10,032 bases of DNA from Candidatus Thiosymbion ectosymbiont of Robbea hypermnestra. Its GTDB lineage: Bacteria > Pseudomonadota > Gammaproteobacteria > Chromatiales > Chromatiaceae. The position numbers and the translations under genes were made by a program. The first letter of the stretch is position 1. The number at the start of each line of letters is the position of its first letter. Shown here piece after piece: positions 1 through 5,830 of this stretch. The notes under the pieces were generated by a model. The model was given only the letters and a program-made list of their open reading frames with translations. It was not told the DNA's origin and did not search any database. The stretch is from positions 1 to 10,032 of the forward strand of contig JAIZWN010000489.1 in NCBI GenBank assembly GCA_020443945.1, written 5' to 3'.

Positions 1-63
1 GGCGTAGAGACCTCCCCTCACCATCATGGTTGTCCGCGGATTCAAGCATCACAGATCACAAAA

Positions 64-162
64 CTACAACACTACCCGGATGCTGTAGTTGCGCTTGGGC
101 TCCGGGTTGGGAAAGGTCTCGAAGGTGTGCTCGGGGGTACCGGGCATGGTCTTGATCTTCAT
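64..162 (-). pseudogene. queF: 5' remnant of a queF-like gene (7-cyano-7-deazaguanine reductase), cut by an early stop
   Basis: This minus-strand reading frame encodes 32 residues. After a short N-terminal tail it reads ETFPNPEPKRNYSIRVVL and then stops at TAG. That matches the opening of the short QueF family, which normally continues with PEFTCLCPKTGQPDFA and runs to about 120-165 residues. QueF reduces preQ0 to preQ1 in queuosine synthesis. The expected catalytic-cysteine segment is not found in any frame between the stop and the window edge, so the gene is broken at about codon 31. An insertion or deletion whose far side lies outside the window is the simplest cause. No good ribosome binding site precedes the ATG. 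The family assignment rests on one conserved block of about 18 residues from memory, so it is moderately sure; the truncation itself is directly visible. Confidence 0.6.
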
Positions 163-243
163 TTTTGAATGTTTCTTGTAATCTTACCGGGATTTGGTGC
201 TTCGCTTGTCGCTTCGATCTATCATTCGGTTTTCCCGAGGCGC

Positions 244-272
244 TTGGCACCTCCGCGGGGATAGGCTATAGT
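244..272 (+). promoter_or_regulatory. Sigma70-type promoter for the leu leader and leuA
   Basis: TTGGCA (244-249) and TATAGT (267-272) are separated by exactly 17 bp, giving 5/6 matches to both the -35 and -10 consensus. Transcription would start near 279, about 22 nt before the leader peptide ATG. This is the best sigma70 match I found in the window, and it lies where a leuA promoter is expected. The stretch from 163 to 243 upstream is comparatively AT-rich and shows no gene. Confidence 0.65.
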
Positions 273-300
273 CCCCACGTCAAGCGGAATCTTCACGATC

Positions 301-414
301 ATGTCGAACACGACGACACATCCCCGAACACGCCTATTGGCGTCCTCCCCCCGACCGTCAGGGATCCCCCTCCTGCTCTGTCGGCTTCTGCTCGCGCGCC
401 CGCTGCTGCCCTGA
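301..414 (+). CDS. leuL: Leucine-rich leader peptide (leu attenuator, leuL-like)
   Basis: This 37-codon frame starts about 22 nt after the predicted transcription start and ends 118 nt before leuA. Ten of 37 residues are leucine, and eight of these fall in the last 14 codons, where the peptide reads PLLLCRLLLARPLLP before TGA. A short peptide crowded with codons for the pathway end product, just upstream of the first committed gene, is the hallmark of ribosome-mediated attenuation, as known for the leu, ilv and his operons. When Leu-tRNA is scarce, a ribosome would stall here and change folding of the downstream leader RNA. A run resembling a ribosome binding site (gcgga, 284-288) is weak. 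The role is inferred from position and composition; the sequence itself is not homologous to enterobacterial LeuL in any way I can see. Confidence 0.7.
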   Translation: MSNTTTHPRTRLLASSPRPSGIPLLLCRLLLARPLLP

Positions 415-532
415 GGGGCAGAGATAGATGCAGACCCCGGCGGGGGCGGATAGTACGCACTCTCTCCGAATCGAACAAAACCGCGGCCGCGGACGTCCCG
501 AGGGACGGGTGCGGAGACGCGAGGGCGAGCAT
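406..532 (+). promoter_or_regulatory. leuA leader RNA with several hairpins (attenuator candidate)
   Basis: A 6-bp hairpin overlaps the leader stop codon (ctgccc 406-411 with gggcag 416-421). A small C4/G4 hairpin follows at 435-446. Just before leuA lie a self-complementary 12-mer (ccgcggccgcgg, 481-492) and a cgtccc/gggacg hairpin (494-507). In addition, tctccg (463-468) can pair with cggaga (512-517), next to the leuA ribosome binding site. None of these is followed by a run of T, so a classical intrinsic terminator is not visible. Control could instead act through Rho or by masking leuA translation; this is inference. Confidence 0.45.
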
Positions 533-2083
533 ATGAGCAGCAATGATCGATTGGTTATCTTCGACACCACCCTGCGGGACGGCGAGCAGAGTCCGGGCGC
601 CTCCATGACCCGGGAGGAGAAGGTCCGCATCGCCAAGGCCCTGGAGAAACTTCGGGTGGATGTGATCGAGGCGGGTTTTCCCATCGCCAGTACGGGTGAT
701 TTCGAGGCGGTGCGGGCCGTCGCCGCCAATGTGAAGGACAGCACCATCTGCGGGCTTGCCCGCGCCCTGGATCGGGACATCGACTGCGCCGGGAAGGCCC
801 TGGCCGGGGCCAATTCGGGCCGCATCCATACCTTTATCGCCACCTCCTCCCTGCATATGGAGCAGAAGCTGCATATGAGCCCGGACGAGGTGGTGGCACA
901 AGCGGTGCACGCGGTTCGACGGGCCCGCCGGTATACGGACGATGTGGAGTTTTCCCCCGAGGACGCGGGGCGCTCCGAGCACGATTTTCTGTGCCGAGTG
1001 CTGGAGGCGACCATCGACGCCGGGGCGCGCACGGTGAATATCCCGGATACCGTGGGCTACAGCATCTCCGATCAGTTCGGCGACCTGATCCGGACCCTGA
1101 TCGAGCGGGTGCCCAATGCGGATAAGGCGGTGTTCTCGGTGCACTGCCACAATGATCTGGGCCTGGCTACCGCCAACTCGTTGGCGGCGGTGCGCAACGG
1201 CGCGCGCCAGGTGGAATGCACCATCAACGGCCTCGGGGAGCGGGCGGGCAACGCCGCCCTGGAGGAGGTGGTCATGGCGGTGCGCACCCGCCGGGATCAC
1301 TTCGCCTGTGATACGCGCCTGGATACCACCCAGATCGTCCCCTGTTCGCGTCTGGTCTCGGGCATCACCGGCTTTCCCGTCCAGCCCAACAAGGCCATCG
1401 TCGGGGCCAACGCCTTCGCCCATGAGTCCGGCATCCATCAGGACGGGGTGCTCAAGAATCGCGAGACCTACGAGATCATGCGCGCCCAGGACGTGGGGTG
1501 GAACGAGAATCGCATCGTGCTGGGCAAACACTCCGGGCGTAACGCCTTTCGCACTCGGCTCCAGGAGTTGGGGGTAGGCTTCGCGTCGGAAGAAGAGCTC
1601 AACGCCGCCTTCGCCCGCTTCAAGGAACTGGCGGATAAGAAGCACGAAATCTTCGACGAGGACTTGCAGGCTCTGGTGACGGACACCAATCTGGATGCCG
1701 CCAACGAGCGCGTCAAGCTCGTGTCCCTGCGGGTCTGCTCGGAGACCGGGGAGACCCCCAAGGCGCACTTGGTGCTTGCCGTGGACGGGGAGGAAAAGCC
1801 CGGGATCTCGATCGGCAGCGGCCCGGTGGACGCCACCTTCAAGGCCATCGAGACCATTGTCGCCAGCGGAACCGAGCTCAAGCTCTATTCGGTCAACGCC
1901 GTCACCGGCGGTACCGACGCCCAGGGCGAGGTCACGGTGCGGCTGGAGAAGGGGGGGCGGATGATCAACGGCCAGGGGGCGGATACGGATATCGTCATCG
2001 CCTCCGCCAAGGCCTACATCAATGCCTGCAACAAGGTCCTGCAACCGCGTGAACGGGCGCACCCCCAGACCGGGGAGCTCTAG
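533..2083 (+). CDS. leuA: 2-isopropylmalate synthase LeuA
   Basis: LeuA condenses acetyl-CoA with 2-ketoisovalerate to make 2-isopropylmalate, the committed cytosolic step of leucine synthesis. The 516-residue product matches the long LeuA form (E. coli 523). The N-terminal TIM barrel opens with IFDTTLRDGEQSPGASM and carries the metal ligands D16, H204 and H206 (in HCHNDLGLATANSL), with NGLGERAGNAALEE supplying the asparagine ligand near 240. The linker motif HESGIHQDGVLKNRETYE follows, then the C-terminal LeuA dimer domain that senses leucine (roughly residues 370-510), ending in the VTGGTDAQGEVTVRLE region. The ATG was chosen because gaggg sits 7 nt upstream and conserved sequence begins right after it; an upstream in-frame ATG at 428 would only add a basic, non-conserved tail overlapping the leader structures. 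Expression is probably set by leucine attenuation. Confidence 0.97.
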   Translation: MSSNDRLVIFDTTLRDGEQSPGASMTREEKVRIAKALEKLRVDVIEAGFPIASTGDFEAVRAVAANVKDSTICGLARALDRDIDCAGKALAGANSGRIHTFIATSSLHMEQKLHMSPDEVVAQAVHAVRRARRYTDDVEFSPEDAGRSEHDFLCRVLEATIDAGARTVNIPDTVGYSISDQFGDLIRTLIERVPNADKAVFSVHCHNDLGLATANSLAAVRNGARQVECTINGLGERAGNAALEEVVMAVRTRRDHFACDTRLDTTQIVPCSRLVSGITGFPVQPNKAIVGANAFAHESGIHQDGVLKNRETYEIMRAQDVGWNENRIVLGKHSGRNAFRTRLQELGVGFASEEELNAAFARFKELADKKHEIFDEDLQALVTDTNLDAANERVKLVSLRVCSETGETPKAHLVLAVDGEEKPGISIGSGPVDATFKAIETIVASGTELKLYSVNAVTGGTDAQGEVTVRLEKGGRMINGQGADTDIVIASAKAYINACNKVLQPRERAHPQTGEL

Positions 2084-2085
2084 CC

Positions 2086-3006
2086 GTGGAGCCGGGGCTC
2101 GGCCGCCGTTACCTGCACGCCATGGGCGTGCCGGTGTGGCGGCGGCGGGAGGCAAATATGGATACCGAAGGGCCTGAAGAAACACCGCCTCCACGGGAGG
2201 GCGTCGCAACAAGCGACACCCAGCGAGGTCCGGAGATGGACCACCCTGTTCAGCGGCTACCAGCCGTTGAACAGGAAGGAATCGGGAAATTGCCATCTTC
2301 CGATCCCGATCCCGATTCCGTGTCGCAAAAGGCGACACCCGACACTCTCCCCGACGGCGAGATCGAGCCGCCGCCCCAAGCGGAACTCGAGGTGGCTTCC
2401 GGCGACGGGATCGCCGGGATGGACTGGGAACGCCTGGGCGCGACCGTGGCCTCCTGCCGCGCCTGCGAGCTGTGCGAGACTCGCACCCAGACCGTATTCG
2501 GAGTCGGCAATCGCCAAGCCGACCTGATGATTATCGGCGAGGCGCCGGGGGCCGACGAAGACCGCCAGGGCGAGCCCTTCGTGGGCCGGGCCGGCCAGCT
2601 GCTCAACCTAATGCTCGCGGCCATCGGGCTCCAACGCGAGCAGGTCTTCATCGCCAACATCCTCAAGTGCCGTCCGCCGCAGAACCGGGACCCGCGACCG
2701 GAGGAGGCCTTCCGTTGCAGTCCCTACCTCATGCGCCAGATCGCCCTCGTGCGCCCGCGCGTACTGCTCTTGGTAGGCCGCATCTCGGCACAGAAGCTAC
2801 TGGAAACCGACCGCCCGATCGGCAAGCTGCGGGGGCGCTGGTTCGTCTTCGGTCCCGACGAGACCCCCCTCACCGTGACCTACCATCCCGCCTACCTGCT
2901 GCGTTCCCCGGACCAGAAGGCCAAGGCCTGGCAAGACCTGATCGAGGTCGCGCGTCGGCTGCGGAAACCGGAGGCGGAAGACTCCGGCGCGGAACCGGTG
3001 GGTTGA
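2086..3006 (+). CDS. Family 4 uracil-DNA glycosylase with an in-frame repeat insertion
   Basis: The product is 306 residues. Family 4 UDGs excise uracil from DNA and hold a [4Fe-4S] cluster. Cluster cysteines fit C124 and C127 (CRAC) plus C195 and C211. Motif A, GEAPGADEDRQGEPFVGRAGQ, starts at G151 and motif B, TYHPAYLLRSP, at about T265; the water-activating and DNA-contact motifs therefore look intact. The GTG start lies 2 nt after leuA, with ggggag (2072-2077) as ribosome binding site. It is supported by the N-terminal segment LGRRYLHAMGVPVWRRR, which resembles the N-terminus of gammaproteobacterial homologues. Residues about 36-88 are a structured repeat element (separate entry). They sit in the poorly conserved linker between this N-terminal segment and the catalytic domain, so activity is probably kept. 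Tight spacing suggests co-transcription with leuA. Confidence 0.93.
   Translation: MEPGLGRRYLHAMGVPVWRRREANMDTEGPEETPPPREGVATSDTQRGPEMDHPVQRLPAVEQEGIGKLPSSDPDPDSVSQKATPDTLPDGEIEPPPQAELEVASGDGIAGMDWERLGATVASCRACELCETRTQTVFGVGNRQADLMIIGEAPGADEDRQGEPFVGRAGQLLNLMLAAIGLQREQVFIANILKCRPPQNRDPRPEEAFRCSPYLMRQIALVRPRVLLLVGRISAQKLLETDRPIGKLRGRWFVFGPDETPLTVTYHPAYLLRSPDQKAKAWQDLIEVARRLRKPEAEDSGAEPVG
2191..2349 (-). repeat. Structured dispersed repeat, copy 1 (inside udg, inverted)
   Basis: This 159-bp stretch (53 codons) is the reverse complement of a related stretch in prmA. Read on the minus strand it begins GAGAGTGTCG and ends CGACGCCCTCCCGTGG; the inner ends form imperfect terminal inverted repeats. 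Minus-strand order of hairpins: gtgtcgc/gcgacac with a ctttt loop; ggaatcggg/cccgattcc; a long stem ctgttca/tgaacag that continues through cggc/gccg (2246-2274); ggtcc/ggacc; and a 9-bp gggtgtcgc/gcgacgccc stem. It is read through in-frame by udg in the opposite sense, giving a hydrophilic segment rich in D, P, S and E. Both strands of the element lack stops in the frame compared with prmA. Exact ends are uncertain with only two copies. Confidence 0.85.
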
Positions 3007-3091
3007 TCCGAGACGCGAAGGGTAAAATCGTGATCCTCGTTGCTGCCGGCTTGCCGGTTCCGGGTGGGAAGTTCCCGGTATCCTTACGGTA

Positions 3092-3121
3092 GCCTTGGGG
3101 TTATGCCTTGCCACCCAAGGC
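3092..3121 (+). other. 8-bp hairpin in the gap after udg
   Basis: gccttggg (3092-3099) pairs perfectly with cccaaggc (3114-3121) around a 14-nt loop. No T-run follows, so it is not a convincing terminator. The apparent -35 box of the next gene lies in the loop edge, so the structure could affect either gene. Confidence 0.35.
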
Positions 3122-3136
3122 CATTCCCGCTAGATT
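3108..3136 (+). promoter_or_regulatory. Possible promoter for the coiled-coil nuclease-like gene
   Basis: TTGCCA (3108-3113) and TAGATT (3131-3136) are 17 bp apart, matching the consensus boxes at 5/6 and 4/6. The predicted start, near 3143, is about 27 nt before the ATG. A weak purine run (gggcaag) lies ahead of the ATG. This is a motif match only. Confidence 0.4.
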
Positions 3137-3169
3137 GTTCCGAATCGACAACCTTCCGGGCAAGACACC

Positions 3170-3937
3170 ATGACTCAAGCAGACATCCAGCAAGCCGTCG
3201 AATCGATCTGGGCCCTGTTTCGGGAAACCGATCGGCGGATCCAAGAGACCGACCGGCAGATCAAGGAAGTCAGCGAGCAATTCAAGGAAACCGATCGCCA
3301 GATCAAAGAAGTCAGCCAGCAGTTCAAGGAAACCGATCGGCGTCTCGATCAGCAGTTCAAAGAAACCGATCGGCAGATCAAGGAAGTCAGCCAGCAGTTC
3401 AAGGAAACCGACCGGCGTCTCGACCGCATCGCGGAAGAGACCCGGCGGGAAATCGCCGCCCTCTCCGCCCAGACGCGCGCGGCCGAGAGGCTGTTTACCG
3501 GCCAGTGGGGCCGCTTGATGGAGGCCCTGGTACGGCCAGGGGTCGTGCGTTTATTCCAGGATTGGGGCATTCCGGTCAGTCGTACCCTGGAACGGGTGCG
3601 GGCGCGCCGAGGCGGGGAGGAGATGGAGCTCGACCTGCTGCTGGTGGATGGTGATGCCCTGGTGATCGTGGAGGTCAAAACCACCCTGCGGGCGAACCAT
3701 GTGCGTGAGCTGCTCGACGACCTCAAGACCTTTCCGGACTTCTTCCCCGAATATAAGGGCTATCGCCGGTTCGGGGCGGCCGCCACCTTGGCCATCGAGC
3801 AGGCCGCGGACCGTTATGCCTATCGCCAGGGGTTGTTCGTGCTGACCCTGGGCCGGGAGGGGCTCGTCACCCTGCGGAACGACGACGTCTTTCGGCCACG
3901 GGATTTCACCACCGGCAATCGCATCAAGCCCGCCTAG
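3170..3937 (+). CDS. Coiled-coil protein with C-terminal PD-(D/E)XK nuclease-like domain
   Basis: The 255-residue product has two parts. Residues about 18-100 are a charged, heptad-like coiled coil built from repeats of QFKETDRQIKEVSQ and QFKETDRRLD. Residues about 110-255 hold a compact alpha/beta domain. MELD155 followed 13 residues later by E168-V-K170 fits the PD-(D/E)XK catalytic pattern (acidic residue, then ExK), on hydrophobic strands (LLLVDGDALVIVEVK). Proteins of this build (DUF3782-like) are frequent, often in many copies, in cyanobacteria and purple sulfur bacteria; their function is not known to me and a nuclease role is only inferred from the motif. It appears transcribed separately, with a candidate promoter upstream and 163 bp after udg. 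No signal peptide or membrane segment is visible. Confidence 0.75.
   Translation: MTQADIQQAVESIWALFRETDRRIQETDRQIKEVSEQFKETDRQIKEVSQQFKETDRRLDQQFKETDRQIKEVSQQFKETDRRLDRIAEETRREIAALSAQTRAAERLFTGQWGRLMEALVRPGVVRLFQDWGIPVSRTLERVRARRGGEEMELDLLLVDGDALVIVEVKTTLRANHVRELLDDLKTFPDFFPEYKGYRRFGAAATLAIEQAADRYAYRQGLFVLTLGREGLVTLRNDDVFRPRDFTTGNRIKPA
3278..3427 (+). repeat. Two tandem 75-bp units in the coiled coil
   Basis: Units 3278-3352 and 3353-3427 match at 67 of 75 positions and each encode 25 residues of the coiled coil. Outside the last codon all six differences are synonymous (K, R, D and Q codons), so the duplication has aged while the peptide was held constant. Shorter QFKETDR-type blocks before and inside the units suggest repeated expansion of the rod. 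Confidence 0.85.
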
Positions 3938-3994
3938 GGGTCGTTCTCAATTGAAAAATTGTCTAAAGATAACAATCGGTTATGAGGTACGCAG

Positions 3995-4032
3995 GGCAGG
4001 AAAGCGCCGCGGAACCGCGGCGTTTTCCTGCC
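3995..4032. repeat. Long near-perfect hairpin (REP-like palindrome)
   Basis: An 18-base arm (3995-4012) is followed by two bases and an 18-base complementary arm (4015-4032), with one G-T pair. A second, weaker palindrome follows at about 4055-4083 (ggcggaatgtgc against gctttcccgcc). The gap from 3938 to 4180 otherwise contains no gene; it also holds an AT-rich start with a small caatt/aattg hairpin (3948-3961) and the repeat end entered separately. These palindromes look like REP/BIME-type elements; no terminator T-run follows. Confidence 0.6.
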
Positions 4033-4093
4033 ATCGGAATGGGCAGCGTTTTCCGCGGCGGAATGTGCTTCGCTTTCCCGCCCTACATGGACC

Positions 4094-4141
4094 TCTCGCC
4101 GCGCTGAGAACGCAAAATAAGGTGAAATGGGGTACTAGACC
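4094..4141 (+). repeat. Solo end of the CCCCATTTCACCTTATTTT repeat family
   Basis: These 48 bases match 8457-8504 at 44 positions without gaps, in the same orientation. The core is aaaataaggtgaaatgggg. Here I see no inverted partner to the left, so it is either a decayed or a one-ended copy, directly ahead of prmA (start 40 nt later). Together with the copy after lpxA it brackets the prmA-lpxA block. Confidence 0.85.
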
Positions 4142-4180
4142 GTCTCGATCCCTCGGCAGCCCTCCTGATTGTCGGTATCC

Positions 4181-5296
4181 ATGGCTTGGCTCCAGATCTC
4201 CTTCGTCGTCGAGCGGGACAGCGCACCTCTGATCGAGGCCGCCCTGGAGAACAGCGGCGCCCTTGCGGTAACCCTGGGAGACGCGGTAGACGAGCCGCCG
4301 CTCGATTCGCCATTCGGCACCACCTCTTTAGAGGGTGTCGTAAAAGCCCATCCCTGGGCTTTTACGCCGCGGAATCGGAAAATTGCGATTTCCCGATTCC
4401 TTCATTTTCAACCGCTTACCGCGGTCGAAAATGGCGGTCCGTCCCTGGACCGCGTCGGGTGTCGCAACAAGCGACACCCGAGCTCCTCCACGGAGGAGGC
4501 TATCGCCTGTTGCGACACCTTCCCGTGGCACCGGACACGGCTCACCGCCCTGTATCCCGACGAGCCACAGGCCCTGAAGACCGCGCTGGCGGTATCCCGC
4601 TCCCTGGCCGATCACCTCGGTATCCAGCCCCGGATCGAGCGGCTCGAGGACCGGAGCTGGGAACGGGCCTGGCTGGACGATTTTGCGCCCATGCGCTTCG
4701 GCCGACGGCTCTGGGTAAGCCCCAAGGGGCAAGCCGTAAAGGCCCCGGATGCGGTTGTGGTCGAGCTGGATCCGGGGCTTGCCTTCGGTACCGGCCGACA
4801 TCCCACGACCGCCCTCTGTCTGCATTGGCTCGATGGCGCGGAGCTCGCGGGAAAGACCGTCATCGACTATGGCTGCGGCTCGGGGATCCTCGCCATCGCC
4901 GCGCTGAGGCTCGGGGCCGCTCACGGACTCGCGGTGGATCAGGACCCCCAGGCCCTGGAGGTCACCCAGGCCAACGCGGAGCACAATGGGGTCGCCGACC
5001 GCCTGCGTTTCTGTCTCCCGGAAGAGGTGCCGGAGGCGCCGGCCGATCTGTTGCTGGCGAATATTCTGGCCGATCCCCTGATCGCCCTCGCGGCACGGCT
5101 GGCGGCATTGGTGCGCACCGGGGGGCACATCGCCCTGGCGGGTATTCTGCATGACCAGGGCGCGCGGCTCCTGGCCGCCTACGCGCCCTGGTTCGATCCG
5201 AACCCGCCCCGGATAATGGACGAGTGGATGCTGGTGAGCGGCCGCCGGACCGCAAAACAGGCCCGGCGAGTGCCTATCGGTCCCGACGCGATCTGA
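4181..5296 (+). CDS. prmA: Ribosomal protein L11 methyltransferase PrmA with an in-frame repeat insertion
   Basis: PrmA uses S-adenosylmethionine to trimethylate ribosomal protein L11. The catalytic half is intact: LDPGLAFGTGRHPTTALCLHWL from about L196, AdoMet motif I DYGCGSGILAIAALRLGA from D229, and the acceptor-site motif LLLANILADPL. The ATG gives MAWLQISF, matching the E. coli start MPWIQ; there is no clear ribosome binding site, and a TTG 12 nt upstream is less likely. The product has 371 residues against about 290-310 for the family. The excess is a structured repeat at residues 51 to about 116, between the N-terminal strand region and HRTRLTALYPDE. That places a foreign peptide of about 65 residues in the small L11-recognition domain. 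The frame is open throughout, so a full-length protein can be made, but whether it still methylates L11 cannot be read from sequence. Confidence 0.93.
   Translation: MAWLQISFVVERDSAPLIEAALENSGALAVTLGDAVDEPPLDSPFGTTSLEGVVKAHPWAFTPRNRKIAISRFLHFQPLTAVENGGPSLDRVGCRNKRHPSSSTEEAIACCDTFPWHRTRLTALYPDEPQALKTALAVSRSLADHLGIQPRIERLEDRSWERAWLDDFAPMRFGRRLWVSPKGQAVKAPDAVVVELDPGLAFGTGRHPTTALCLHWLDGAELAGKTVIDYGCGSGILAIAALRLGAAHGLAVDQDPQALEVTQANAEHNGVADRLRFCLPEEVPEAPADLLLANILADPLIALAARLAALVRTGGHIALAGILHDQGARLLAAYAPWFDPNPPRIMDEWMLVSGRRTAKQARRVPIGPDAI
4331..4528 (+). repeat. Structured dispersed repeat, copy 2 (inside prmA)
   Basis: This 198-bp stretch (66 codons) begins GAGGGTGTCG and ends CGACACCTTCCCGTGG; gagggtgtcg and cgacaccttc are terminal inverted repeats with one mismatch. 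Between them lie six successive hairpins: a perfect 12-bp stem (4339-4350/4355-4366); ggaatcgg/ccgattcc (4371-4400); a long stem 4403-4433; gcggtcc/ggaccgc (4434-4455); a perfect 10-bp cgggtgtcgc/gcgacacccg stem (4456-4480); and ctcctc/gaggag. The third to fifth match the udg copy base for base in length. This copy has an extra segment of about 41 bp near its right end and a different first hairpin. No target-site duplication is evident. Confidence 0.85.
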
Positions 5297-5375
5297 CCTC
5301 GGTGGAGCGGTTTTCCCGAGCGGTTCGTCTCGTCCGGCGGACAGCGGCCGGGTAGCCTGAGGCGCCGAAAACCCG

Positions 5376-5381
5376 CATAAT
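5376..5381 (+). promoter_or_regulatory. Possible -10 box ahead of fis
   Basis: CATAAT is followed by a very GC-rich run (gcgccccgg), which would form a GC-rich discriminator of the kind typical of growth-rate and ppGpp-controlled promoters. No good -35 box is seen at 16-18 bp, and a ccccg/cgggg hairpin overlaps the start. The 191-bp gap between prmA and fis holds no gene I recognise. Weak evidence. Confidence 0.25.
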
Positions 5382-5487
5382 GCGCCCCGGTTCGGGGAGT
5401 CGTGCAAACGGGCCGGAGCGCCGCGAGAACGACCGGATCGGGTTGGCAATTCTTCCGATGGGGCGATCGCCCTGGGGACCAGACAAG

Positions 5488-5811
5488 ATGGTTATCAGGA
5501 CGACGGCACAGCGAACCGACGCGGGGCATACGGAGGACCCCGCGGAGGTGACCACTCCCTTTCGGACGGATCGCGGGCAGACCCTGCGGGAGTGCGTCCG
5601 GAGCACCCTGGGGCATTACCTGGAGAACCTCGATGGGCACGAGGTCGGGGATCTGTACCAAACCGTCATGGGCGAGGTCGAACCGCCCCTGATCAAAAGC
5701 CTGCTCGCCTACACCCGGGGCAATCAGACCCAATCCGCCCGGCTGCTCGGCATGAGCCGTGGCACCTTGCGCAAAAAGATGGCCTGCTACGGGATAGATC
5801 AGGACCCCTGA
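5488..5811 (+). CDS. fis: Nucleoid-associated regulator Fis
   Basis: Fis is a small dimeric DNA-bending protein that shapes the nucleoid and activates rRNA and other growth-linked promoters. The product has 107 residues (E. coli 98). The middle, TLRECVRSTLGHYLENLDGHEVGDLYQTVMGEVEPPL, follows the helix A/B dimer region, and the C-terminal helix-turn-helix starts near N79 with NQTQSARLLGMSRGTLRKKM, close to the E. coli [21 protein letters not shown]. The ATG chosen leaves a variable N-terminal tail of about 35 residues, slightly longer than usual; gggga lies rather far upstream, and in-frame starts further upstream (e.g. the ATG at 5458) cannot be excluded. It follows prmA directly; the dusB gene that precedes fis in many gammaproteobacteria is not between them. 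Confidence 0.93.
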   Translation: MVIRTTAQRTDAGHTEDPAEVTTPFRTDRGQTLRECVRSTLGHYLENLDGHEVGDLYQTVMGEVEPPLIKSLLAYTRGNQTQSARLLGMSRGTLRKKMACYGIDQDP

Positions 5812-5830
5812 GACCGGCCAGATAAATGAG

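Noticed and set aside
165..536. A 123-codon plus-strand frame over the leuA leader region
   Set aside because: It covers the promoter and leader in a different frame, lacks motifs, and is explained better by the regulatory region.
299..2338. A 679-codon open frame on the minus strand opposite leuA and udg
   Set aside because: It lies antisense to a clear leuA and has no conserved motifs; long antisense frames are common in GC-rich coding DNA. Its start within the udg repeat is only informative about the element.
3278..3427. CRISPR-like direct repeats
   Set aside because: The repeats are contiguous, 75 bp, coding and without unique spacers; they are coiled-coil duplications.
4169..4183. TTG alternative start for prmA
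   Set aside because: It adds only four residues, and the ATG at 4181 gives the MAWLQ start that matches the family; neither has a strong ribosome binding site.
4331..4528. Frameshift or assembly error as the cause of the odd prmA segment
   Set aside because: The frame is open and flanking conserved sequence is in phase. The same structured sequence appears in udg, so it is a real repeat.
4328..5449. A 373-codon minus-strand frame opposite prmA
   Set aside because: It is antisense to confirmed prmA sequence, of low-information composition, and shows no recognisable domain.
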